From: Cercis canadensis
Taxonomy: Eukaryota; Streptophyta; Magnoliopsida; Fabales; Fabaceae
Reading direction: 5' to 3'
NCBI GenBank assembly: GCA_003255065.1
Contig: QAOA01005320.1
Location: 12,602 to 76,601 of the forward strand
DNA length: 64,000 bases
Part shown: piece after piece, positions 10,333 through 21,657 of the stretch
Position numbering within the stretch: the first letter of the stretch is position 1
Layout of the letters: each line of letters starts with the position of its first letter
The notes under the pieces: generated by a model
Told to the model about the DNA's origin: nothing
The model's input: the letters and a program-made list of their open reading frames with translations, nothing else
The model's database searches: none
Made by a program: the position numbers and the translations under genes

Positions 10333-12385
10333 GATTTGTAATTTATCTTTCCACGTGTTTATATTTTCTGGTTAAATCTTGCAGTCAAAGCTATTTGTGT
10401 CAATAATTGATATAATATTTGCAACTCATAAAGGAAAGAGGTAAAGTTATGTATTTCTTATTTGATTTCTTACATGTTGTAAGTCTGCTTAGGCACTGAA
10501 TATTGGATTTTGTTTAAGTGACTAGCTAAAATAATGGATTTTGTTTGGCCCATACTGATTGGTGGATACACTGAATATTGGTACGGATGCAATCACTAGA
10601 TTACATACCCGAAACGTTGTTTACTTACACATCAGGGTATGTGCAGACATGCCTTTGACAGAGAGCCATAACTCTTTGGTTGCGTCATGTGTTATGAGAA
10701 ACGTGTGTACAAGAAACAATATGACCTTTAGAAACAATATGACCCTTAATGAACACACCCAATGACTTTTAGAAGCAACTGTTCATTACCCCACACCCCA
10801 TTGGGGAGATTCCATCCAATTCGGTTTCTTTCCATTCTCTCTCTAACATATCTAATGCTGTGTGATAAATAGTCTACAGACAAACACGGCCTTCTTTCTC
10901 TTTATTTATAGTTTAGGACCTTCAGATTTCGCTTGGAGAAATTATTTTTCTAGTTCCTCTCCTATTAATGTAAATTTTATCAGTTATAGTGTTGGATCGT
11001 CAGTTTGTCTCCATATTCATTTTTAATCAATAAAAGTCTAGTCCACCCTGAAATTTCTGAAGATGAGAAAGGGGTAACATCATGGAAAGTGAGGTTTCTA
11101 TGAAACAAAACTATAATAGGAGTCTAAAGGGAGAATTGAATTGTTAGTGGCATAGACTTCCCAATAATAGGTTTCTGTTGCATTTTACCGAGTTTCAGAG
11201 CATTTCAGAAAGTGTTGTTCTATAGTGTTTTGACGTGTGTTTTGGCATTTCAATATGGTTTCAAAAGGTTTCTTACTGTTTCAATACCCAATTTGGGCAC
11301 AGCCTGAAATGTTGCTGGAAATAAAAAACTGAATAGGGAAAATATGTGGGCAAGCATACCAAACACCGAAACGTCTCTATAGTGTTTCCTACAAGGATAT
11401 GGCTTCATAGGAGAACAGATATTGAGAAAATAGAAAATGAAGTTCTTCTATACTATAGTATTGTTGTTTGATGGTAACATTCTTCCTAGTAGTTATGCAT
11501 CTGCTACCTTAATATATTATCTTTAGAAACTTTCTTTTTTTATATTAATTTAGTAATTACATGTTTTACTTTCTTGCTGATTTCACTTGTATGGCTACTG
11601 CACCTGTAGTTGGGCTGGTGATCTAAATACCATTCACCATGCCAGGTCTTTTAGTAGCCTAATTTCTAAAACAAATTCAATGGCTCTCATGGTGTTGCAA
11701 GAGACGATAATCAAAATACTCTTGGCATATATTTCCTTAGCCCTTTTGTTTTCTCGAAAATATGACTGTGATACATTTGTAACCATCAGATGCAATTGTT
11801 TAATTTACTGCGTTGGCTGATTGATGGATAGTGGATATATTTACATACTTTAATACTTTATGTCATATGATTTTTGTCTTCCTTATTGTAGATACTCAAT
11901 ATTCGGCCCTTTGTATCTAGCTCATTTAGCTAAAGGCTCACATTATCAAATTTGTATATGTACATCATATTTCTTAACCAATACTTATAAATAATCTCAT
12001 GCCACAAGTATACAGACTTTTACTTCTCTTAACATTGATTACACTCTTTAGATCAAACCGTACTAACTTAAGCTTCGGAGCTCAGATATTAACACCCGAC
12101 TTTTAGCTCACTTGCTATTGTGCAGTTCACACTCCCAACCGACATTCTCCACCTTTTGATTTTTAGCTCATATCAAGTATCGTCACTTACATAATGAGTT
12201 CCTACATTATTTATGTATAAATTCTTTTAAATGTTACTAACATATGTAAATATGACTTTTTAAATTTAAATTTGATTGATTATCACTATTAAACTATACA
12301 TTATAACTAATTAGAAAAGTTCCATATAAATGAACAACATGACATAAGGAGTATTCCCCCTAATAAATATACATTACATTGATCT
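10333..12385. other. No gene recognised
   Basis: AT-rich DNA with only short frames (for example 10559-10765 and 11587-11820) that lack recognisable domains or splice logic. The right end is the downstream flank of the minus-strand epoxide hydrolase. Confidence 0.55.
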
Positions 12386-13854
12386 TCAAAGAGGCCTATT
12401 ACCAAAGAAAGATAGAATCTCATTTGTAATGAGTTCTGCTTTCTCTTGCTGGATAAAATGGTGCCCATCAATGAGGACCACTTCAAGGTTTGGCACAAGG
12501 CTCTTAAATTCTTCTCCTTTTATGTAGTCCTTCGTCCCAAATGACTCAAAACCCACATCCTTGTCACCCACTATGAATTTTGTTGGAACGTTGATTTTTG
12601 CTCCCTGCCATGGCCTCAAAAGCTCCCAATTCCTACACATATAGATAGCATCAAATTTTCACAACCAAAGCGAAAAATTCTTGGGTTTCTTATAGCTATT
12701 GAAATTGTGTTGTGTGGGCTCGTGTGAAAACATGCATAAATTGATTGCGGAAGAACTACAGACTAATATGATATCAAGTTTGATGTCGCCTACATGTCCA
12801 TGGCACGGTAGTAGTTGAGGGGCCCAGTGAAACCAGACTTTTCAAACTTGTCAGCGGAGAATCTGATCTCTTCCTCTGTAATCCATGGTGGTAGCGAAGA
12901 TGGCGTTTGAAGGAAATCAATTATCTCGACACCAGGTGGAGCAGCCAAAAGATCAGGTCCATCAATTAACAAGAATTTCTTCAGTATTGTTGCACAGTCA
13001 TATTTTGCAAACGATTTCTCTGCCCTACCAAGCTCCTAAATATAATAATTAAATAATAATAATATTAATACACCTGGAAATCATGCTAAAGCTAAATTAA
13101 TACACAACACAATGATATATAGTGCGGAGATTTATTTAGGAATTAGGAACAATTACAATTACAAATAAATACCCAAATGGTAGCAAATCTTGAGTTATGT
13201 TAATGTACCTGAAACTGAAATATGTAGAATCCTTCCCCAAACCATTTGGTCATGGTCTCAGTGGGTTTAAATAGTGGGGATCGTTGCCTGTATGGGACAC
13301 TTAAATTGACAAGTGCTTTTACTCTATCTGGCCGAAAAAGGCAAAGATGCCAAGCAACTTCTGCACCCCAGTCATGTCCAACCACATATACCTGTTGGGA
13401 ACCAAATGGATTCGTTTATTTGAGAGAAAGTGGAACATAACATTAGAAATAGAATTGAATCAAAACACAAGACGCAAACTAATTTTAACTAGGATGATCC
13501 AGTTCTAGTCTCCAGCTACGAGATAGGTGTGTGTGTCCAAAGCAAAGCAGAAGAATAAAGTAATTAAATTACCTGCTGTTGTCCAAGCTCATCAATAAGG
13601 CCAATCAGATCTCCAACAAGGTGGAATACTGTGTAACAGGAAGGATCCAAGGGACAGTTAGAGTCACCGTAGCCGCGCAAATCCGGAGCAACAACATGGT
13701 AACCGTGCTTAGCCAAGTGGGTAATTTGATGATTCCATGTTAACCATGTCTCAGGAAACCCATGAATAAGAAGGACAAGAGGGCCTTCCCCACTCTCTGC
13801 TATGTGAATCCATATTCCGTTGGTATGGATCCTTCTGTGCTTAACATCACCCAT
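12386..13854 (-). CDS. Soluble epoxide hydrolase, alpha/beta-hydrolase fold
   Basis: Four exons on the minus strand, 13854-13573, 13391-13209, 13035-12794 and 12632-12386, all with GT-AG borders and matching phases (0, 0, 2), give a 317-residue protein, the usual length of plant soluble epoxide hydrolases. The start is the first ATG of the frame ([10 protein letters not shown]). Visible family landmarks are the oxyanion-hole motif HGFPETW (about 31-37), the nucleophile Asp101 in [12 protein letters not shown], the lid tyrosines in LNYYRAMD (about 230-231), the acid in GDKDVG (about 259-261) and the catalytic His294 in DGHHFIQQE. No transit peptide is apparent, so it is probably cytosolic. The family opens epoxides of fatty acids and similar substrates to diols, in cutin and oxylipin metabolism and detoxification; the substrate here is unknown. 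Nothing suggests decay. Confidence 0.93.
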
Positions 13855-14136
13855 GCTTTCTTCTTTCTTTTTCTCCTTAATATTTTGTTCTTTCAATTCT
13901 TACTACGCAATTGCAGGTGATCAAGTTGCATTGTTAGTAAACTAGGTCATTTTTTTGGACCTAAATTCCAACTTTCCAACATTGGATATAAGAAAATATT
14001 TTCAGCAGTCCTCTATTTGAAATGTCAATAAGGGCCAGTCATTCAATTGTATTATACTCAGTCAATAAGGACATTTCAACATTGGACATAACAATTGCTG
14101 AGGTGGCATGTAGTGTTGATGGCAAATTAGAATATA

Positions 14137-14552
14137 GGAAAAAGTCTAAATAAGCCCCATGAACTATACATTTTGTGCTCTTTAGCCCTCATCCTTCAAA
14201 AACGTAAAGAAGACCTCCTTCGACTACGAAAAGGTGCACTTTACCCTCACGATCCTGACGTCTGTCCATTAATGGAAGGAAGAAGGGATTTGGATATTAT
14301 AATTTGACCCTAAAACTCTTTGAATATTACTTTTTGACCCCAATTTTTATAAATTTATTTTCATTTATACCCCTATAAAATTATACTATAGCCCAGATTA
14401 ATCACATCATGTGCACATTAATGGACGGACGTCAGGGTTGGGGGGTAAAGTGAACCTTTTCGTAGTTGAATGAGGTATTCCCTACGTTTTTAAATGATGA
14501 GGGCTAAAGCACACAAAGTGTATAGTTCAAGGAGCTTTTTTAAACTTTTTCC
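14137..14552. mobile_element. Mutator-like MITE with long TIRs
   Basis: A 416-bp element with inverted arms of about 135 bp (14137-14272 against about 14415-14552), both starting GGAAAAAGT. It is flanked by the 9-bp target duplication TAGAATATA at 14128-14136 and 14553-14561, the length characteristic of Mutator-like elements. There is no coding capacity. Confidence 0.93.
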
Positions 14553-14570
14553 TAGAATATAAGAATTCAA

Positions 14571-14680
14571 CCATATGCTTTGTGGCCAAGTGATTCTGAG
14601 ATTGTTCTCAAATCGTCCTCAAGATAGTTCCGTGTTCAAATTTAAAGTCGTAACTAAAAATATCAAAACAAAAAAAAAAA
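14571..14680 (+). mobile_element. tRNA-derived SINE
   Basis: A ~110-bp unit with a pol III A-box-like GTGGCCAAGTGAT near 14582, a B-box-like GTTCCGTGTTCAAAT near 14628, and a 3' poly-A tail (14670-14680). Flanked by a 15-bp target duplication AATATAAGAATTCAA (14556-14570 and 14679-14693). The left copy overlaps the target duplication of the neighbouring MITE, so it landed beside it. Confidence 0.88.
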
Positions 14681-14693
14681 TATAAGAATTCAA

Positions 14694-15178
14694 GTCTCCA
14701 ACTTGTTTTGATATGTACCAATAATTCTAATTAAGTACATAGTAAAATTTTATGTCACTTCTCATGTGAACGTTTCCTCAATGCTTGGTTTTATGTCATT
14801 CTATTTATTTTTTTTTTAATTTCTTTCTTGTCATACCCTTAAAAATTTGTTAAAATAAAATAAAAATCTTTCTTGCGAGTTGCGACTTAGTTCCTACCTT
14901 ATTGCTATCCATTTATTTCTGATTTTACCCTTTCAGATATAAAAAATTAATCACTTCTCATTTCTTTTGTATTCCATTTACATTTTTTAAAGAGGGAATA
15001 GTATAGTTGGAATCATTACCATTGTAACATAAATACAAAAATTATAAGAAACGAAGTACAGTTATCTTCATCTTGAGATTAAATTCATGACTCTCTAGTT
15101 ATCTTGTATGACTTGCCAGCAGTCAACAACTTCAAAAATGTAAATGAATTATTTGTTTCTTTGTTTTTTCCCCTCTCT
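14694..15178. other. No gene recognised
   Basis: AT-rich sequence between the SINE and the first surviving alpha-galactosidase exon. The 5' exons of that gene (signal peptide and first catalytic-fold motifs) were expected here or further left and were not found. Confidence 0.5.
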
Positions 15179-17495
15179 TGACAGCCGATGCTTTGATTTC
15201 TAGGTTAGTAGCAATGTCTTTTCGCATCCATTCTACGGCCTGTTGCATTCATTACCCCTTTGTTATGTGCATAACTGATCTGAAACTACAATTCACTGTT
15301 AACTTAGATGATTGTTGAGGTGAACTTGTCTGTGACGATGAGGTATGAACTATTATCTTGTTTGTTCTCTTTTGTTATCAAGGCCAATAAAAACACCTCT
15401 TTTTGATTTACATTGTGGTTTTGATTTCAAGGCACTCTGGTTCTCCATGCCCACAAAGAAAGATTTCCATGTGGCATAAAGGCTATTGCTGATTATGTCC
15501 ACAGCAAGGGCCTTAAGCTTGGCATTTACTTATCTGCAGGGTATGACGCTGACGATGCCTAATCTGAGCTGGTTGATTAGAGATAGGTGAAACTGGATCG
15601 ATGTGTAATAACTGCACAACAATAGATGGTCAAGAATCGGGTGGTGATACCCAAGCTCTGATGTTTAAGTTAGCACGGTCCGAGCTAAATAGTATATCAG
15701 ATATTGAAGTAAGTAAAAAGTCCTTATACCTGTGGCATGGAGTTATTTATAGGTGATAGCTAAAGGATATGAAAAGTATATAGAGATTTGATGATGTGGG
15801 TCTTTGGCCAAAATGGGTCTGGATGCAATTGAGCCGAGCATGCAATTGGGCATCTACAGACGCATTATTGCACCCCAAGACAAAGCAGGTTCCTGATTTT
15901 TCTTGTGACTAATGGAGCAAATCCACTTTAAAATTGCAGGTATTATACTTGTGACAATATAATGCCTGCCTCACTTGGTCATGAGGACCATCATGGATTT
16001 GAAATTTGTGTTTGTCCTATATTTGGAAAATTCTAACTATGCATTGGTTATTATTGCACCATCTGGAAGTATAATTGATTTTGTTTCCAGGTTATTGACT
16101 ATTTGAAGTATGATAACTGTTATCACGACGGATCAAAGTCAATTGTTAGGTTGTAGAATAATATCTATCTTCATAGGCTGCGTTTAAATGTTGTTACCCT
16201 ATCATTTGCAATAGCAAACTTAATTTTAAGGACTACCAGTAGAAACGTAATATCTTATTGCAGATTTCCTGTAATGTCCAGAGCTCTGTTGAAGACAGGC
16301 CGTCTACTCATTATGTGAATGGTATCTTATTTTGTTGAAATTAACATTGTTGTTTTCGAGTTCGCTGTTTAAAGTATCTCTATGGTTATTTTTCTGGTTC
16401 CTCCTTTTTCACTTTTCATTAAATTAACATTGCTCTTTAACAGAATGATCTCTAGGGCACACGTCAATGAAGCATATGCTGAATATGCAAGGCCTGAGGG
16501 TTGGAATGGTTAGCATCATCTCTGTAAGCAAACTTGCACAAGGGAAATAGTTATTACTTTGCTTTTATATATATAACCTCATTCTATTTATTGACATCTC
16601 TTCTGCTCCTAAATTCCACAGATCCTGACATGCTTGAGATAGGAAATGGCAGAATGACAAAAGATGAATAAATAGTCCACTTTAGTTTGTGGGCCATTTC
16701 AAAGGTATGGCAAGACAGTATTTAGCAGATTATCCCATTTTAGTTGATTAAGGCATGTATTTGCCCTTGTGTCTGCTCACAACTTAAGGGTAATGCAGGC
16801 TCCTCTTCTTCTAGGTAATGATCTTAAGAATCTGAACAAAGAAACAATGGAGATCATAGGCAATAAAGAAAGAATTGCAGTTAATCAAGGTATCTGCTTC
16901 TTGTAATTTCCTTCTCACTCTTGTGGGTAAATTAGCCCAACTTCAGTATCCTTAACATTAATTTTACTTGTAGATCGGCTAGGTGTTCAAGCTAAAATGG
17001 TTAGGATAGAAGGTGATCTTTAGGTAAATATCCTATTAGTCATTTTCTATTTGTGGGTAAATTGAACAGATGAAGTTAACAGTGCATCATAATCATATGT
17101 TCTCTTTTGAATTTGATGAGTAAACTATGATGATTGGTATGGACATTGAAGAGGTATGGGCAGCACCCCTTTCATGACATATAACAGTTGTTGTCCTACT
17201 CAATGGCACAAGTTATTGGAATGCTGGTATCACTGCTGAATGGGATGACATTGGTATACCCCAAAAGACTACTGTTGAAGCCAGAGATTTGTGGACGGTA
17301 TTGCTTTACTACTTCGCACATTAAAATCTCTTTTCAATTCTCTGCATTCTCTAAGCATTCTTTGTACTTACTAATTTCTGTGCACATGCTACTTTCAGCA
17401 CAAGATATTAAAGAGGAAATTCTTTGACAAGATAACTACAATGGTAGGACCTCATATGTGCAAAATGTTTGTACTACAGCAATGGTGAAGAAATT
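15179..17495 (+). pseudogene. GH27 alpha-galactosidase pseudogene, 5'-truncated
   Basis: A row of short exons matches plant alpha-galactosidase in order: ADALIS...VNLDDC (15179-15352), [23 protein letters not shown] (about 15430-15541), YYTCDNIMPASLGHE (about 15937-16000), VIDYLKYDNC with the family nucleophile Asp (about 16090-16152), YPVMSRALLKTGRP (about 16263-16310), MISRAHVNEAYAEYARPEGW (about 16443-16507), DPDMLEIGNGRMT (about 16622-16705), [13 protein letters not shown] (about 16797-16890), LGVQAKMVRIEGDL (about 16974-17025), [11 protein letters not shown] (about 17150-17300) and HKILKRKFFDK (about 17400-17495). It is broken by stops, among them TGA where NLDDCW is expected and TAA in DE-IVHFS, and it lacks the N-terminal exons. 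The family removes terminal alpha-galactose from oligosaccharides and galactolipids. This copy cannot encode an active enzyme. Confidence 0.88.
15544..15874. other. Possible LTR-like insertion in an intron
   Basis: Between the second and third surviving alpha-galactosidase exons, a stretch from TGACGCTGACG to ATTATTGCA has LTR-like ends and a segment (GGAGTTATTTATAGGTG) reminiscent of the Gypsy-type LTRs at 8078-10327. No matching target duplication was found, so this stays tentative. Confidence 0.25.
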
Positions 17496-19272
17496 AGCAG
17501 CTGGCACATGCTTTTGTGGGTTCATCATCAAAACAGCAATCTTAGATTGTATTTGGTGATGATCAGATTTCTTCACGAGGCCAATGAATGTTATAGGATT
17601 TGGTGCCAGAGGCTTTAATTTTCAGACACTATGTTTAAACCTCACAGATTCATACTTGTCTTTCTAGCATTTTCTGAAGACTACTTAAACATAATCGATA
17701 TGCTTCATCTCTGTCATAAAACATTGTATTTTGGTGATAAAATGTTGTTCTGGTTAAACAACTCATCTAGCTCATAATTATATGTATGCTTGAAATTATC
17801 TCGTATTGTGTGGAGCTGTTCTGCTGAAGAATGCTGAAGGGATAATTGATATGCCGGTACACTGATATGTGAGATACCCTGGAATGGAATACCATGAGTT
17901 CAAAAATCACATATTTGCTACGATTTATAAAAGAATATGAGAATTTTGGATTCCCACACATCATACACTCCCATGGCATTCCTGAAGAAAAAGATAGAAA
18001 GAATAACTTGTTCTCTCATATATTTCTTTACAAGATTACAAGAGTATATATGCATGTATTGGTGATGGCTAATATCTATTAACCCAGTTAATAACCATTG
18101 GTCACTTTAAGGACTGTTGGACAATACACTACAGTCTTACAAATAGGAAAAACTCTGATTACAAGTAACAAGGACAACTCTGAATTACAAATGTGTAAGA
18201 GAGTCAACAGCTAGCAGCATGGCAGCCAGCATGGCAGCATAGCAGAGCAGCATGGTACTTCCAATAATTCCAAACATAGGTATCAAGATTGCGGTGTGTT
18301 TCAGATAACAGGGATGCCAGTGTACCAAATACCGCTTAAAAGTTAAATATTCATAAGATCATATGTGAACAAACTTGCTTCTCTTGCAGCCCTTTCATAT
18401 TATGCGTCCAGATTGAACTTTCTAGCTCAGTTTTCCTGTCGCTTTATAGCCACATAAGGGACATATATATAACTTATTTCTTTGATGTTAATACCCGTTC
18501 ATTCTCATTCGTCAGTCAAATTAATACTATTCCTTCACTGGTAGCTTTCTAAAAGAACTGTTCTCCATACTATGCTTGTCTAGAATGCGTTTTCTGTTAT
18601 CTGTACTCAATTCTCTTAAATTCTTTGTACATAGTACATCAGTGAATAATCCAAATTCAAAAAAAATAAAATCAGAAAGATCCTTTTGTTTTTTCTCCAT
18701 CTAATACTTTTGATCACTCCTAATATACATAAGCCAATTGCCAATTTTCGAAAAACTAGCTAGTCTAGCTTGAAATTTGGTGTTATCCACCCCCTATAGC
18801 CATGAATTTATTTGCTGCAACAAAAGCAATATGTTTTCATTTTAATTTAGTTCTTGTCTTTACTATTTCCTCTCAATTTTAGGTGAAATTTATTTTAAAA
18901 TGTCTGACATCAGTGATGCAGAATATATCTGACTTTATCTTTTACCTATGTCATAGCCTGTTTGCAGAAATCCAATTAGATGACCACATGAGTTGTCTAG
19001 AAGCTGAATATTAGAATTTGTGGCTGAGCAACACTTTGGCTTAATATATTGTATACATAGTCTAGTTGGCATCCCAAGGGTGGAAGCTGTTTCATTAAGG
19101 ACAAGCTGTTTGACATCAATATCAATAAACATTATATAAATTTTTGAACCATTATTTTATTTTCCAAGATGGGGCAGGTAACTCTTGCTTTCATATTTAG
19201 TATGAGCAGCAATTATGCAGGTTCTCAGAAAAGAAGAATAGGTGTGATTCTTACATGGAAAACTCTTATCTT
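17496..19272. other. No gene recognised
   Basis: AT-rich DNA between the alpha-galactosidase pseudogene and the 3' end of the NPH3 gene. A short run of CAGCATGG-type repeats lies at about 18210-18256. Short frames on both strands have no recognisable domain. Confidence 0.5.
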
Positions 19273-21657
19273 TCAACGAAAGATCTTCAGTTGCTTTTGA
19301 AGCTTTATTTTGCAGATATGCAGTTCCTTGAGTTGTGACTTCATCATTTCAACATCCTTCCTTATCATCTTTATTTCCTGGGCGTTCATTTGTCCTTTCT
19401 CTAAATGTTCACTTGTTCTGATAATTGTCTCAGTATTTGTTCTTCTGTAATTTGATCCATTACTTATCATTGACCTTGTCATGTTTACTTGTTCTAGGAG
19501 GACAAATTGTGTTGTCAATTTCAAGGGCAACCTGTCATTCTTCATCACATGCTGCCGCGCTTCTTGTGATAGTCTATGGTTTTCCAGGACTCTACACACA
19601 GTTGTTCGTTCTTCTTCTGTCAAGCTTGGGTGTGCCTGCAAATTTAGGTTATGTGTCAGTTTTCAAATCATCAAGTCAAAAAGCAAGTGTGAAACAATAT
19701 GGACCCTTTTGTCCAACTAATTCAATTTTATATCAAACTTTGAGTTTATCAATTAGAGAAATAAACATTTTTCCATACCTGAAGGTACATGTCAATGGCT
19801 CTATAGAGGTTGTCATCACAGTACCGAGCATTTTGTGGCAATGCTTCAACAAGTGATTGGAAACTTTTCACTGTCAGATTCTCATCTCTTGCAACTTCTG
19901 TGAGTAACCCATCCACTAACCTCCCAACAGCATGCAATTTTGCTGCTGGATTACTTAACATGCAGGAAACATAAGATTGTAATACCCTAATAATAACACC
20001 TACATCATACACTGGATCATTATCACCACCATTTTTAACCAAGAGATCTGAAACACGGCATTGCTCCAAGATGGAAGCTATCCTTCTTTCTAGCACATAC
20101 AACAACTCGGGATTTATTTTTAGCATCACCCCTGCCTTGAGTAGATAAAGCAAAAAATTGCAAGAGACTGAATTTTCTTCAGCAGGAAGCATTCTAATCA
20201 AACACTCAGTTGTAACTCTATGTAACTGGAGGGTCATGTGTTTTGGGGTCACCTTGTCTAGTCCAAGTGTGACTCGGGAAAACCATTTTGTCGTCCAATT
20301 TGCTATACATGATCCTACAAGCTCTGATTTTACTCCTCGAGTTTTAATAGATTGAATCACTTCAATAAAATGATCTATTCGAAGAAATGATACATCTTCA
20401 AACCACCAGGTATTAGCCGTGCCTGTGCCTGTGCCTGTGCCTTCAAGTTCTGATATACCTCTTTTACTTTCTTCAAAATTCCAGTGCTCTGCATATTCAC
20501 AATCAAAACTAAATGCTTTGGGATTTGTAGAGGCCTTCCAAGCTATTGCTTCTGAGCAACGTTTCACTATCTGCAGCTCTTTGGCCCAAGAGGAAATGGA
20601 TTCACAGCTTTTAAAAATCCGAAATGTATCTTTCCATGAAGATAATATCAGAAAGCTCAGAAAAACTTCTGTCTTGGAAATGAGATTTCCTTGTTCAAGG
20701 TCTTCACTCATTTCCAAGAAATGTGCAGCACAATATAGTGGGGCAACGTTGGTTACTGTTATATCAATTTTCCATCCATAACAGAATTTGACTACTAATT
20801 CAAAAGTTTTCGTACCACCTGGAAGATCTACTATTTGGATACTGAGGCTCTCACCATCGTTCTCTCTACTGTTTCTGATCCTCTGAAAGACAAGCCTATT
20901 CAAATATTCGCTTTTTGATACCATAGGGAGCTGGAATCAATAAAAGATTATGCAATTAAATTTTCAAGAATATGAATTGTAAATTTTTTTTGTTTTCTAT
21001 AGTAACATTATTTGCAGTAAGGAATCCATTTGTCACAGACATGTTTAGAAATTCCAAAGGATGTTTGACATACAGCAATATAGCCAAGTGGATGCCATCT
21101 GTTTTTGAGATTTATCATTCCATATGCCATATTAAGGGCCTAAAAGAGATAGAGAAAACTAAAGGAAATTATGATTCAGATGCTTAGTGTTCAAAACACA
21201 CCATAAATCCTACCAAAAGTGGTAGGATTTACAAACCATTTCTTTTCAAATGAATTCATTTCATTTCTATTTTAAAAGTGTTTCCAAACACACTGTAAAG
21301 GAGACTGTGATTCAGATGCTTGCAAATATTTGAATCACTTAAATATTCAGCAACTTAATCAGCTAATTCCCAAAATTATAATAAAAAGTAGTGAGCTCCT
21401 GTCTCAGGTTTCAGCAATATTCAAGAAAGAGTCAGAAGGAAAATTATTGACCAAAATTATACTTATGTACTTGTGATGCAGATTCTAAGGAATGATGCAA
21501 CGTCATTCTTTTCACATTATTATCTAAATGAGATACAACATTTTATGGCTGCTTTCGTTTTCCAGAGAATTAGTAGATTCAGTCCACCTTGTGCAAGTGA
21601 AAGCAGGAATCTCCAACTTGTATGATCAAATCACTAGCGGAATTCGTCCGAGCAATC
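19273..21657 (-). CDS. BTB/NPH3-domain protein (NPH3/RPT2-like family)
   Basis: Three minus-strand exons can be joined in phase: 21657-21588 (70 bp, SDLIIQVGDSCFHLHK), 20930-19779 and 19635-19273, with GT-AG borders. The 70-bp exon supplies the start of the BTB fold and ends at FHLHK, where the large exon continues LPMVSKSEYL. The large exon carries the rest of the BTB region and the NPH3 domain, including WWFEDVSFLRIDHF and the YCDDNLYRAIDMYL motif near its end. The last exon opens AHPSLTEEER, includes the NDRLPLKL motif and finishes with a coiled-coil-like tail. Family members are substrate adaptors for CUL3 ubiquitin ligases, or scaffolds for phototropins and auxin carriers at the plasma membrane. 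A first exon with the ATG, upstream of 21657, was not located, so the gene is either incomplete here or has a short, unrecognised first exon. The family is certain; intactness is not. Confidence 0.82.

Noticed and set aside
18935..19132. 65-residue minus-strand ORF next to the NPH3 gene
   Set aside because: No domain or splice connection to the NPH3 exons.
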